Of a stretch of DNA of 20,819 bases, positions 6,620 to 14,146 are shown piece after piece (position 1 is the stretch's first letter; the number at the start of each line of letters is the position of its first letter). Both the position numbers and the translations under genes were made by a program. Under the pieces are notes generated by a model. The model was not told where the DNA came from. It saw only the letters and a list, made by a program, of their open reading frames with translations, and ran no database searches. The stretch is from assembly GCA_012729935.1 (NCBI GenBank), contig JAAYBY010000055.1, positions 1 to 20,819 of the forward strand. Reading direction: 5' to 3'. The stretch comes from Clostridiaceae bacterium (GTDB taxonomy: Bacteria; Bacillota; Clostridia; Saccharofermentanales; UBA5734).

Positions 6620-9600
6620 ATGGCAAAAACAAAGAAGTACATGACCATGGACGGCAACACTGCTGCTGCCTACACATCGTATGCCTTCACTGAAGTGGCT
6701 GGCATCTATCCGATCACGCCATCTTCGCCCATGGCTGATTATATCGACCAGTGGGCTCAGGAAGGCCGGAAAAACATTTTTGGACAGACAGTCAACGTCG
6801 TTGAAATGCAATCAGAGGGAGGCGCTTCGGCTGTTGTTCACGGATCACTGGCATCAGGTGTTCTGACAAACACCTATACGGCGTCACAGGGGTTACTCCT
6901 GATGATCCCGAACATGTATAAGATTTCCGGCGAACTGCTGCCCGGCGTATTCCATGTGTCAGCACGTACCCTTGCGGCGCATGCGCTCTCCATTTTTGGT
7001 GATCATTCAGATGTTATGGCCTGTCGTCAGACAGGATTCGCCCTTCTTGCCGCCTCAGGCGTTCAGGAAACAGCGGATCTGGCTGCCGTTGCACATCTGG
7101 CCGCTATCAAAGGGCGTGTTCCGTTCCTTCACTTTTTTGACGGTTTCAGAACATCTCATGAAATTCAGAAAATTGAAGTCATGGATTACGATGATCTCGC
7201 TAAACTGGTTGATATGGATGCCATCAAGGCGTTCAGAGATCGCTCATTGAATCCGGATCATCCGACATTACGTGGATCCGCACAAAACCCTGATATTTTC
7301 TTCCAGGCGAGAGAAGCGAGCAATCCGTTCTATGACAGGCTGCCCGGTATCGTTGAGCAGACCATGAAAGAAATCAGCGAGTTGACCGGCCGCGAATACA
7401 AACTGTTCAATTATTACGGTGCTGCAGACGCTGAACGTATCATCATTGCCATGGGATCAGCCTGTGAAACGATCAAGGAGACCATTGACTTCCTGAATCG
7501 TAGAGGTGAAAAAGTCGGTATGGTTCAGGTTCATCTGTACCGCCCGTTCTCGATTGAGCGCTTGCTGGAAGCGATCCCTGCTACCACACAAAAAATTGCG
7601 GTTCTGGATCGAACCAAAGAACCAGGAGCTCACGGTGAACCGCTGTATCTTGATGTTTGCGGTGCTTATGCCGGCAAGGCAAATGCTCCGGTTATCGTTG
7701 GCGGCCGCTACGGCCTTGGATCGAAAGATACAACACCCGATCAAATTCTGGCCGTATACAAGAATCTGACTTCTGAACAGCCGCGTAATGGATTCACAAT
7801 CGGCATTGTCGATGATGTTACAAATCTTTCGCTGCCGGTCGAAGAGTCAATCGATGTTGCTGGAAGCAAAACCATCGCTGCCCGCTTCTGGGGGCTTGGT
7901 TCAGACGGTACGGTTGGTGCCAATAAAAACTCCATCAAAATCATCGGTGATCACACGAATCTGTATGTTCAGGCTTATTTCTCTTACGACTCCAAAAAAT
8001 CAGGCGGAGTTACCATCTCCGATCTTCGTTTTGGAGAAACGCCGATTCGTTCAACCTATCTGGTCAACAAGGCTGACTTTGTTGCCTGTCATAACCAGAC
8101 TTATGTCGATAAATATGACATGCTGGCAGCTTTAAAGCCTGGAGGAACATTCCTGCTCAATACCCAGTGGACAGATGAAGAGTTGAATGAAAAACTGCCT
8201 GGCAGCATGAAACGCACCATCGCTGAAAAGAAAATTCGTCTCTACGCGATTGACGCTGTAACAATTGCTTCTGAAATCGGACTGGGCGGACGTATCAACA
8301 CAATCTGTCAGGCAGCCTTTTTCAAGCTGACAAATGTTATTCCCGTTGATCAGGCCGTTGATTACATGAAAAAGGCAATCGTCAAATCATACGGATCAAA
8401 AGGCGATGAAATCGTTAACATGAACTACGCTGCTGTTGAAGCCGGTGTTGATTCAGTTCGCGAAGTGAACGTGCCGTCAGATTGGGCTGCTGCTGCAGAT
8501 GCACCGGCCGCGGAACGTGACGTACCAGGTTTTGTCAAAGATGTTGCAGATGTCATGAATGCACAGCGTGGTGACCATTTGCCTGTCAGCGCATTCAAAG
8601 GCCGTGAGGACGGAACATTCCCACAGGGCACCTCCCAGTATGAGAAGCGGATGATCGCCGTTCAGATTCCGATCTGGGATGCTGAAAAATGCATTCAGTG
8701 CAATCAGTGCTCACTGGTTTGTCCGCATGCTGCCATTCGCCCGTTCCTGCTGACCGATGAAGAAACTGCTCGTGCACCGGAAACTTTTGAAACCAAAAAA
8801 GGTATGAAACCATATGATCAGTACCAGTACAGAATTCAGGTTTCAGCTATGGACTGCACGGGTTGCGGTTCCTGTGCACAAACATGCCCTGCCAGAGGAA
8901 AAGCGCTCTTTATGCAGCCGATTGGCGAGCACTTGATCGAAGCTGATCACTGGACATTCGCCCAGTCGCTCGCTGAAAAAGAAAACCCGATGGGTGTTAA
9001 CACCGTCAAAGGCAGTCAGTTTGAGAAACCGTTGTTTGAATTTTCAGGTGCTTGTGCCGGATGTGGTGAAACGCCTTATGTCAAGCTGATCACTCAATTA
9101 TTCGGTGATCGGATGCAGATTTCCAATGCGACGGGCTGTTCATCCATTTATGGTGGTTCAGCACCCTCCATGCCTTACACCATGAACAAACACGGACACG
9201 GTCCGGCATGGGGCAACTCATTGTTTGAAGACAATGCTGAACATGGATTGGGTATGCACCTTGGTGTTAAACAGATGAGAAACAGATTGGCAGACTGGCT
9301 TAAGGCTCTGGTCGAGCTGAACCCCGGAGAAGCCATCGAAACAGCCGTTGCAAACTGGCTGGATGCCAAAGAGGACGGGTCAACAACACGTCAGGTCAGT
9401 GATTCTCTGGCAAGTGTCCTGAAAGCTTACAAGGGCAGCGACGATCGTGTTCGTGAACAGATCAAGAAAGTGCTTGAGATGGAAAGCTATTTTGTCAAAC
9501 GCTCGACATGGATTGTCGGTGGAGACGGCTGGGCTTACGATATCGGATACGGCGGTCTGGACCATGTTCTGGCTTCCGGCGAAGACGTCAATGTTCTGGT

Positions 9601-10156
9601 ACTCGATACTGAAGTCTATTCCAATACCGGCGGCCAGGCTTCTAAATCAACACCAACCGGTGCGATTGCTGAATTCGCTGCGGGTGGAAAGGCGATTAAG
9701 AAGAAAGACCTCGGCATGATGGCAATGAGCTATGGCTATGTCTATGTTGCACAGGTCGCAATGGGTGCAAGTCAGAATCAGACGTTGAAGGCATTTGCTG
9801 AAGCCGAGCGTTATCCGGGTCCTTCGCTGGTTATCTGCTATTCGCCGTGTATCAATCATGGTATGCGTGGTGGCCTGACGGTCTCACAGCGACGCGAAAA
9901 AGAAGCGGTTGACGTGGGTTACTGGCACCAGTATCGTTTCAATCCAACGCTGAAAGAAGACGGCAAGAACCCGTTTGTTCTCGACTCAAAAGAACCAAAA
10001 GGCGATTTTGCTGAATTCCTGAAACAGGAAGTCCGGTATTCCGCCCTATACAAAAAGTACCCTGCTGAAAAAGTCGATGCCATTTTCGAACAGGCAGCAC
10101 TGGCAGCAAAGGACCGTTACGATTCGTACAAGAGACTGGCTTCTTACGAGGACTGA
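6620..10156 (+). CDS. nifJ: Pyruvate:ferredoxin (flavodoxin) oxidoreductase
   Basis: This 1178-residue single-chain enzyme converts pyruvate and CoA to acetyl-CoA, CO2 and reduced ferredoxin, the central step of clostridial fermentation. All domains are present in order. The N-terminal domain has YPITPSSPMAD (T33), E66 in EMQSEGGAS and substrate arginine R116. The middle domains include FWGLGSDGTVGANK. A two-cluster ferredoxin insert has C691, C694, C697, C701 and C746, C749, C752, C756. The thiamine diphosphate domain has GDGWAYDIGYGG near 968 and EVYSNTGGQ near 1003. Ligands of the cluster nearest the thiamine are C812, C815, C840 and C1077. Length matches the family (about 1170-1230). AAGGAG lies seven bases before the ATG. 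It is monocistronic by its promoter and terminator. Its reduced ferredoxin would be the substrate of the Rnf complex in this window. Confidence 0.98.
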   Translation: MAKTKKYMTMDGNTAAAYTSYAFTEVAGIYPITPSSPMADYIDQWAQEGRKNIFGQTVNVVEMQSEGGASAVVHGSLASGVLTNTYTASQGLLLMIPNMYKISGELLPGVFHVSARTLAAHALSIFGDHSDVMACRQTGFALLAASGVQETADLAAVAHLAAIKGRVPFLHFFDGFRTSHEIQKIEVMDYDDLAKLVDMDAIKAFRDRSLNPDHPTLRGSAQNPDIFFQAREASNPFYDRLPGIVEQTMKEISELTGREYKLFNYYGAADAERIIIAMGSACETIKETIDFLNRRGEKVGMVQVHLYRPFSIERLLEAIPATTQKIAVLDRTKEPGAHGEPLYLDVCGAYAGKANAPVIVGGRYGLGSKDTTPDQILAVYKNLTSEQPRNGFTIGIVDDVTNLSLPVEESIDVAGSKTIAARFWGLGSDGTVGANKNSIKIIGDHTNLYVQAYFSYDSKKSGGVTISDLRFGETPIRSTYLVNKADFVACHNQTYVDKYDMLAALKPGGTFLLNTQWTDEELNEKLPGSMKRTIAEKKIRLYAIDAVTIASEIGLGGRINTICQAAFFKLTNVIPVDQAVDYMKKAIVKSYGSKGDEIVNMNYAAVEAGVDSVREVNVPSDWAAAADAPAAERDVPGFVKDVADVMNAQRGDHLPVSAFKGREDGTFPQGTSQYEKRMIAVQIPIWDAEKCIQCNQCSLVCPHAAIRPFLLTDEETARAPETFETKKGMKPYDQYQYRIQVSAMDCTGCGSCAQTCPARGKALFMQPIGEHLIEADHWTFAQSLAEKENPMGVNTVKGSQFEKPLFEFSGACAGCGETPYVKLITQLFGDRMQISNATGCSSIYGGSAPSMPYTMNKHGHGPAWGNSLFEDNAEHGLGMHLGVKQMRNRLADWLKALVELNPGEAIETAVANWLDAKEDGSTTRQVSDSLASVLKAYKGSDDRVREQIKKVLEMESYFVKRSTWIVGGDGWAYDIGYGGLDHVLASGEDVNVLVLDTEVYSNTGGQASKSTPTGAIAEFAAGGKAIKKKDLGMMAMSYGYVYVAQVAMGASQNQTLKAFAEAERYPGPSLVICYSPCINHGMRGGLTVSQRREKEAVDVGYWHQYRFNPTLKEDGKNPFVLDSKEPKGDFAEFLKQEVRYSALYKKYPAEKVDAIFEQAALAAKDRYDSYKRLASYED

Positions 10157-10208
10157 TCGGCGGCTGCCATAATTGAACGGGTCTAACAGACACAATTAAT
10201 TCAGAACA

Positions 10209-10217
10209 TGTTATAAT
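10209..10217 (+). promoter_or_regulatory. Extended -10 element upstream of dnaD
   Basis: TG-T-TATAAT at 10209-10217 is a perfect extended -10, but no convincing -35 is found 16-18 bases upstream. Its last two bases form the outer pairs of the PFOR terminator. RNA starting near 10224 would lack the left arm and so escape that terminator. It is the best promoter candidate for the dnaD-dnaC pair, about 80 bases before the ATG. Confidence 0.45.
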
Positions 10218-10250
10218 AAAACCCCGTCCGGTTGCAGGGCGGGGTTTTAT
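10216..10250 (+). terminator. Strong intrinsic terminator after PFOR
   Basis: ATAAAACCCCG (10216-10226) pairs with CGGGGTTTTAT (10240-10250), and the inner TCC/GGG extends the stem around a GGTTGCA loop. The GC core is followed by four T residues as part of the stem. It lies about 60 bases after the PFOR stop and is symmetric enough to act in both directions. Confidence 0.9.
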
Positions 10251-10301
10251 CAATATACATTGGTTGACTAAAAGCCAGGCGGATCATGGGGGTTCCATTT
10301 C

Positions 10302-11435
10302 ATGCAAATCGACGAAAGCAGAAAACTGTTATTGTCAGATACCATGGTACCGGATCTTTTCATTTTAGAATATCTTCCGACACTGAGTGGTATTGCGGTT
10401 AAAATATATCTTTTCCTGCTATTGACTGTACGAACCAGCCGGATACTCACAGAACAGGATCTGGCGCGGCGACTTGGTCAGGAAGCGGAAGCTGTACGAA
10501 CAGCGTTGCTGGAACTGGCTTCAGCCGATCTTCTGCATTACAACGATGAGAAAATTGAACTCATCGATATAAAAGCAGCCGAAATTGAGCGTCTTTATCG
10601 GCCAAGGACGGCAGCGCCGCCGCACGAAACTGAACGTGCTCAGAAGCGTTTTGATCAGCGTGAAAAACTGATGGGCGATATTGCGAGAACATTTTTCCAG
10701 GGCATGATGTCTCCATCCTGGTATGGTGAGATTGATTCATGGTTTGATCGTTATGGCTTTGAGCCTGAGGTAATCTACGCGCTTTTTCAGGAATGTGCCA
10801 GACGCAATAAACTAGACAGCAAAGCTTACATCAGCAAAGTGGCTGAAAACTGGTCAAAGCGGGGAATTATTTCATTCAATGATTTAAATCAATATTTTCT
10901 TGATTATGACAAGGTCAGCAAGGCGTCGCGCAAGATTGGTAAAAAGCTGAGAAAAAATATGACCGAATATGATGAAGAAATGGTAGCCAGATGGATTGAG
11001 CAGCTCGGTTATGATTTCGACATTATTGAACTGGCTCTCCGTAAAACAACGCGGCTCAGCCATCCCAACCTGTCATTCATTGATCGTTTGCTTCAGGAAT
11101 GGTTCGAGCACAATCTTCACGATGCTGAAGCAATACAGGCTTATGAAACGGAAAAAGCCAAGCAAATCACTCAACAAAGAAAATCACAGGTTGGACATAC
11201 TGTCAGTCAACAGAATCGTGGCAATTTTGAGCAGCGTGATTATTCGAGCGATTATCTCAACAGTTTTTTTGAGCCGGTTACGCTAGACGATGATACCGTC
11301 GATCGTCAGGCCGGCGATACAATTGATCTTGAGACGTTGATGAAACAGACCGAGCAAGTCGATCGACAGTATGAGACATCCAACAGCAGTCAAGTAAACG
11401 GAATAACTGGAGAAAAGGAGCCGAATACAAAATGA
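10302..11435 (+). CDS. DnaD/DnaB-like primosome protein
   Basis: The 377-residue protein resembles the DnaD/DnaB family of Bacillota, which remodels DNA at origins and helps load the replicative helicase. Residues 1-95 look like a winged-helix domain: YLPTLSGIAVKIYLFLL, then a helix-turn-helix stretch around 48-75. Two copies of the DnaD C-terminal domain appear at about 120-200 (FFQGMMSPSWYGEIDSWFD, then AYISKVAENWSKRGI) and 208-280 (WIEQLGYDFDIIELALRKT, then FIDRLLQEWFEH). The last 90 residues are rich in Q, N, S and D and probably disordered. A GGGGGTT eight bases upstream supports the ATG. The gene overlaps the helicase loader by ATGA, the usual clostridial pairing. Family is confident; I leave the symbol blank because Clostridia use one protein for the two Bacillus roles. 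Confidence 0.88.
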   Translation: MQIDESRKLLLSDTMVPDLFILEYLPTLSGIAVKIYLFLLLTVRTSRILTEQDLARRLGQEAEAVRTALLELASADLLHYNDEKIELIDIKAAEIERLYRPRTAAPPHETERAQKRFDQREKLMGDIARTFFQGMMSPSWYGEIDSWFDRYGFEPEVIYALFQECARRNKLDSKAYISKVAENWSKRGIISFNDLNQYFLDYDKVSKASRKIGKKLRKNMTEYDEEMVARWIEQLGYDFDIIELALRKTTRLSHPNLSFIDRLLQEWFEHNLHDAEAIQAYETEKAKQITQQRKSQVGHTVSQQNRGNFEQRDYSSDYLNSFFEPVTLDDDTVDRQAGDTIDLETLMKQTEQVDRQYETSNSSQVNGITGEKEPNTK

Positions 11436-12439
11436 TACGCTCCATAGCACGTGAAATCGCTCAGATATACGAACAAAAGAGGCAGCTGGCAGAAAAAAGT
11501 CGTGACTCGCAGGTTGCAGCCATTTACGCAGAATACCCTGAGATTGAGTCAATCGATCGTGAACTGGCAATCGCTGGTGCTGATTTGCTTTTGGAGGCCA
11601 TTGATCCTGGTCGGCCAGCCAATGCCGCCAGACGAATTCGAGACCTGAAACGACGGAGAGTCGAGTTATTGAAACAGTATCAGATACCGCTGCACTTTGA
11701 TCAGGTGCGGTACAGCTGCAGCCGCTGTCAGGATACCGGATATATTGACGGAAGCAACTGTCGCTGTTATCAGGCTGTTCTTGTGCCGCTCCTGACTGAT
11801 GAATCCAATATGACACATCTGCATGGCATCTCTTTTAAAACTTTTGACCCATCCTTATTTTCGAATCAGACAAACCCGGAGACTTACCAATCTCCACTAT
11901 CACCGCGTCAACAAATCATGGGCTTGAAAAAAGCAGGGGAACGGTTTGTTGAATGTTTCGATGATCCTGAAACACGCAGCATGTTGTTCATCGGGAAACC
12001 GGGAACCGGAAAGACATTCCTGATGGCTTGCATTGGACATGCATTGCTGCAGCAGGGGCATTCTGTGCTCTATGTTTCTGCCCCTGGCTTGTTCGACTGG
12101 TGGCAGAATCATCGTGTTCTATTAACCAGCTTTAATCCAGATCCGGTTCGACTTGAAAACAGTCTTGCTTTCCAGAGCAGTCTTTTTAACAGCAGTTTGC
12201 TGCTGATTGATGACCTGGGAACTGAATCGGCGTCGAATGCCCGATACGGAGATTTACTGTCGATCATTGACAACCGTCATGGTGCCGGACGTAAAATCAT
12301 CATTTCCAGTAACATTGATCCGGCTCAGTTTCGCGATCAATATGATGAACGTCTGTTAAGCAGGCTGATCGGTGGATTTTCTGTTTACCGGTTCTTTGGT
12401 GAAGATGTCCGCCTAAAACGGAGTGAACGCCGTCGTTAA
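11432..12439 (+). CDS. dnaC: DnaC/DnaI-like replicative helicase loader ATPase
   Basis: This 335-residue AAA+ ATPase is expected to load the hexameric helicase onto single-stranded DNA during replication initiation and restart. The N-terminal 90 residues are helical and charged, as in helicase-binding domains. A zinc-ribbon-like CSRCQDTGY...CRC follows with C96, C99, C110 and C112. The AAA+ core has Walker A GKPGTGKT (188-195), Walker B LLLIDDLGTE (D260, D261), a sensor segment ending in IISSN near 290, and the arginine-bearing DERLLSRLIGG (R307, R311). The ATG overlaps the dnaD-like stop. No separate ribosome site is strong, which fits translational coupling. The TAA stop shares bases with the stop of manA on the other strand. 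It aligns in layout with clostridial DnaC and Bacillus DnaI. Confidence 0.92.
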   Translation: MIRSIAREIAQIYEQKRQLAEKSRDSQVAAIYAEYPEIESIDRELAIAGADLLLEAIDPGRPANAARRIRDLKRRRVELLKQYQIPLHFDQVRYSCSRCQDTGYIDGSNCRCYQAVLVPLLTDESNMTHLHGISFKTFDPSLFSNQTNPETYQSPLSPRQQIMGLKKAGERFVECFDDPETRSMLFIGKPGTGKTFLMACIGHALLQQGHSVLYVSAPGLFDWWQNHRVLLTSFNPDPVRLENSLAFQSSLFNSSLLLIDDLGTESASNARYGDLLSIIDNRHGAGRKIIISSNIDPAQFRDQYDERLLSRLIGGFSVYRFFGEDVRLKRSERRR

Positions 12440-13581
12440 TCCCCCAAACTGCTGTCCGGCTTAGGATCGAGCGCAATACATGACTGATCGGCAGCATATT
12501 CGACAGGTGATACGTGACTTTCCCGGGGAGGAAAACATGAATCATGACGCTCTTCCAGACGCATTCTCTGGTTGAGGCGTTCAACATCCTGACTAAAAAG
12601 TGCAGGCTTGCTGGAAAGCCACCTGAGTGATCCGCTGACAGTCCAGCATCTGACAGCTGCCGGTATCAACAACGAATCACCGCGAAACAACTGCTCCGTG
12701 ATCTGATGACCTTGCTCAAGCTCGTAAGAGAAAATCCCGCTCCCGTCAACTATGGTCATGGTGCTGAATCGGCTGCCGTCGTGCTCGAATGAACAAGAAC
12801 CATCCAGTGAGAGCTCATCGACGCAAAAATAGCGGTTTAGAACAAGATGGCGTCGGATCAGGGACCCTTCTTTGAAAAAAAGACCGCGAATCAGCTTTGC
12901 TGACGGATGATCAAACTGGATGACATCGAGAGCCTGTTCGATATGAAGCGGTCGAGGCTGATTATGATTATCTAACCGGTTGTAGTCATATAAGCGAAAC
13001 GTCGTATCGGCATTCTGCTGAATCTCGCACAGAAGAATACCTTTTCCGATCGCGTGAACCAGTCCGGGCGGAATATTAATCACATCACCAGCCTGCACAT
13101 CAAGATAGTACATATGTTCCAGACATGTGTTCAACCGGAGAGACGTCACGAGTTTATCGCGTGTTGTACCAGATTTCAATCCTGCGATAAGTCGAGATCC
13201 CGGTTGGGCAGCTACGACATACCACATTTCACTTTTACCGGTTTCACCCTGTTGATGCAACGCTGCATAATGATCATCCGGATGAACTTGAATAGAAAGG
13301 TCGTCGTGTGCATCAATAAATTTAATCAGTAATGGAAAACGACGCGTATCTGCTACAGCGGAACCCAAAAGCTTGTGTCCAAGCGTTCGACATGCTTCAG
13401 TCAGAGGCATACCAGCCATTACGCCATTTGAAATGATGGACACACCACTTGGATGTGCCGATATCTCCCAGCTTTCGGCAATGTTGTCTGACTTGGGCAG
13501 AGACTTTCCTAAAAGAGCGAGCGATCGTCCACCCCAGACAGTCTCTTTATAAATAGACGTAAAACGCAGCGGATAATACAT
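12436..13581 (-). CDS. manA: Class I mannose-6-phosphate isomerase
   Basis: The 381-residue enzyme interconverts mannose 6-phosphate and fructose 6-phosphate with zinc. It is a cupin of the short Bacillus ManA type. FTSIYKETVWGG opens the protein and ESWEISAHPSG follows at 36-46. The metal ligands are Q98 and H100 in SIQVHPD, E118 in GKSEMWYV and H176 in PPGLVHAIG. R196 in TFRLYDYNR is the expected catalytic arginine. Relatives are about 315 residues. Here the C-terminal cupin part continues to about 330, with a further charged tail (RLNQRMRLEERHDS onward) of unknown role. GGAGG lies six bases before the ATG. The enzyme could direct carbon into GDP-mannose for surface glycans or admit mannose to glycolysis. 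It is monocistronic, divergent from acpS, and tail-to-tail with dnaC. Confidence 0.93.
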   Translation of the reverse strand: MYYPLRFTSIYKETVWGGRSLALLGKSLPKSDNIAESWEISAHPSGVSIISNGVMAGMPLTEACRTLGHKLLGSAVADTRRFPLLIKFIDAHDDLSIQVHPDDHYAALHQQGETGKSEMWYVVAAQPGSRLIAGLKSGTTRDKLVTSLRLNTCLEHMYYLDVQAGDVINIPPGLVHAIGKGILLCEIQQNADTTFRLYDYNRLDNHNQPRPLHIEQALDVIQFDHPSAKLIRGLFFKEGSLIRRHLVLNRYFCVDELSLDGSCSFEHDGSRFSTMTIVDGSGIFSYELEQGHQITEQLFRGDSLLIPAAVRCWTVSGSLRWLSSKPALFSQDVERLNQRMRLEERHDSCFPPRESHVSPVEYAADQSCIALDPKPDSSLGD

Positions 13582-13625
13582 GGAGTGCCTCCAGTGACAA
13601 CATCAGATAGATACTGACCGAAGTT

Positions 13626-13634
13626 ATTATATCA
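13626..13634 (-). promoter_or_regulatory. Extended -10 promoter for manA
   Basis: On the minus strand TGA-TATAAT at 13634-13626 is a perfect extended -10 lying 45 bases before the manA start. No good -35 is seen 17 bases upstream. It lies in the shared gap with the divergent acpS promoter. Confidence 0.5.
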
Positions 13635-13654
13635 TAGTTAAAGTGTGGTTCTGG

Positions 13655-13683
13655 TTGTTTGAATGTTTGCTTTTTGGCATAAT
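13655..13683 (+). promoter_or_regulatory. Promoter for acpS
   Basis: TTGTTT at 13655-13660 and CATAAT at 13678-13683 have the ideal 17-base spacing. Transcription would start near 13690, leaving a leader of about 43 bases before the ATG at 13733. The element is about 20 bases from the divergent manA promoter, so the two may compete. Confidence 0.55.
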
Positions 13684-13732
13684 GAATCAAGACATCGAAG
13701 ATTACAGTTGATAAGACTATCTGGAGCGGCAC

Positions 13733-14146
13733 ATGATCGGAATTAAAAACGGCATTGACATTATGCATATCAATCGGATCCAAAAAGCAGTTGAACGGCT
13801 GGGCCGTCCTTTTCTCGAACGAATCTGGACAGCAGCAGAATTGTCTGCCTGCCTGGCTGATGTATTTCCTTATTCTGATCAGACATTTGCTTCTCTGTCT
13901 GTACGGTTTGCTGCCAAGGAAGCAGTTGCCAAGGCACTCGGAACCGGTATTGGCGGTAAACGGGTCAGCTGGACCGAGATCAGCGTTTATTCATCGGCAG
14001 ACGGCCAACCTCAGATCATGTTGACGGGAGCTGCTCAACAGTGCTTTTCAGCGATGGGTGGGTTCTCAATCAGCATCAGTTTGACGCATGAAGGAGGCAT
14101 TGCGCTAGCGCAATGCGTTCTGCTGTATCGTGAGACATCCAGATGA
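13733..14146 (+). CDS. acpS: Holo-[acyl-carrier-protein] synthase
   Basis: This 137-residue enzyme transfers the 4'-phosphopantetheine arm from CoA to a serine of acyl carrier protein, activating it for fatty acid synthesis. The fold signature is complete: GIDIMHINRI with Mg2+ ligand D9, a WTAAEL stretch after helix 1, and RFAAKEAVAKALGTGIG with the second ligand E63. The C-terminal FSISISLTHEGGIALAQCVL is the last strand pair. Length is slightly above the usual 120-126. GGAG six bases upstream supports the start. It overlaps the next gene by ATGA, so that membrane protein is probably co-translated with it. A perfect 20-bp palindrome lies in its last codons, and an internal GGAGG (14093-14097) precedes it. 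Confidence 0.95.
   Translation: MIGIKNGIDIMHINRIQKAVERLGRPFLERIWTAAELSACLADVFPYSDQTFASLSVRFAAKEAVAKALGTGIGGKRVSWTEISVYSSADGQPQIMLTGAAQQCFSAMGGFSISISLTHEGGIALAQCVLLYRETSR
14097..14116. repeat. Perfect 20-bp palindrome within the 3' end of acpS
   Basis: GCATTGCGCTAGCGCAATGC equals its own reverse complement. In RNA it would fold as an 8-bp stem, GCATTGCG with CGCAATGC, around a CTAG loop. It begins on the last base of an internal GGAGG and ends 26 bases before the ATG of the downstream gene. Confidence 0.6.
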
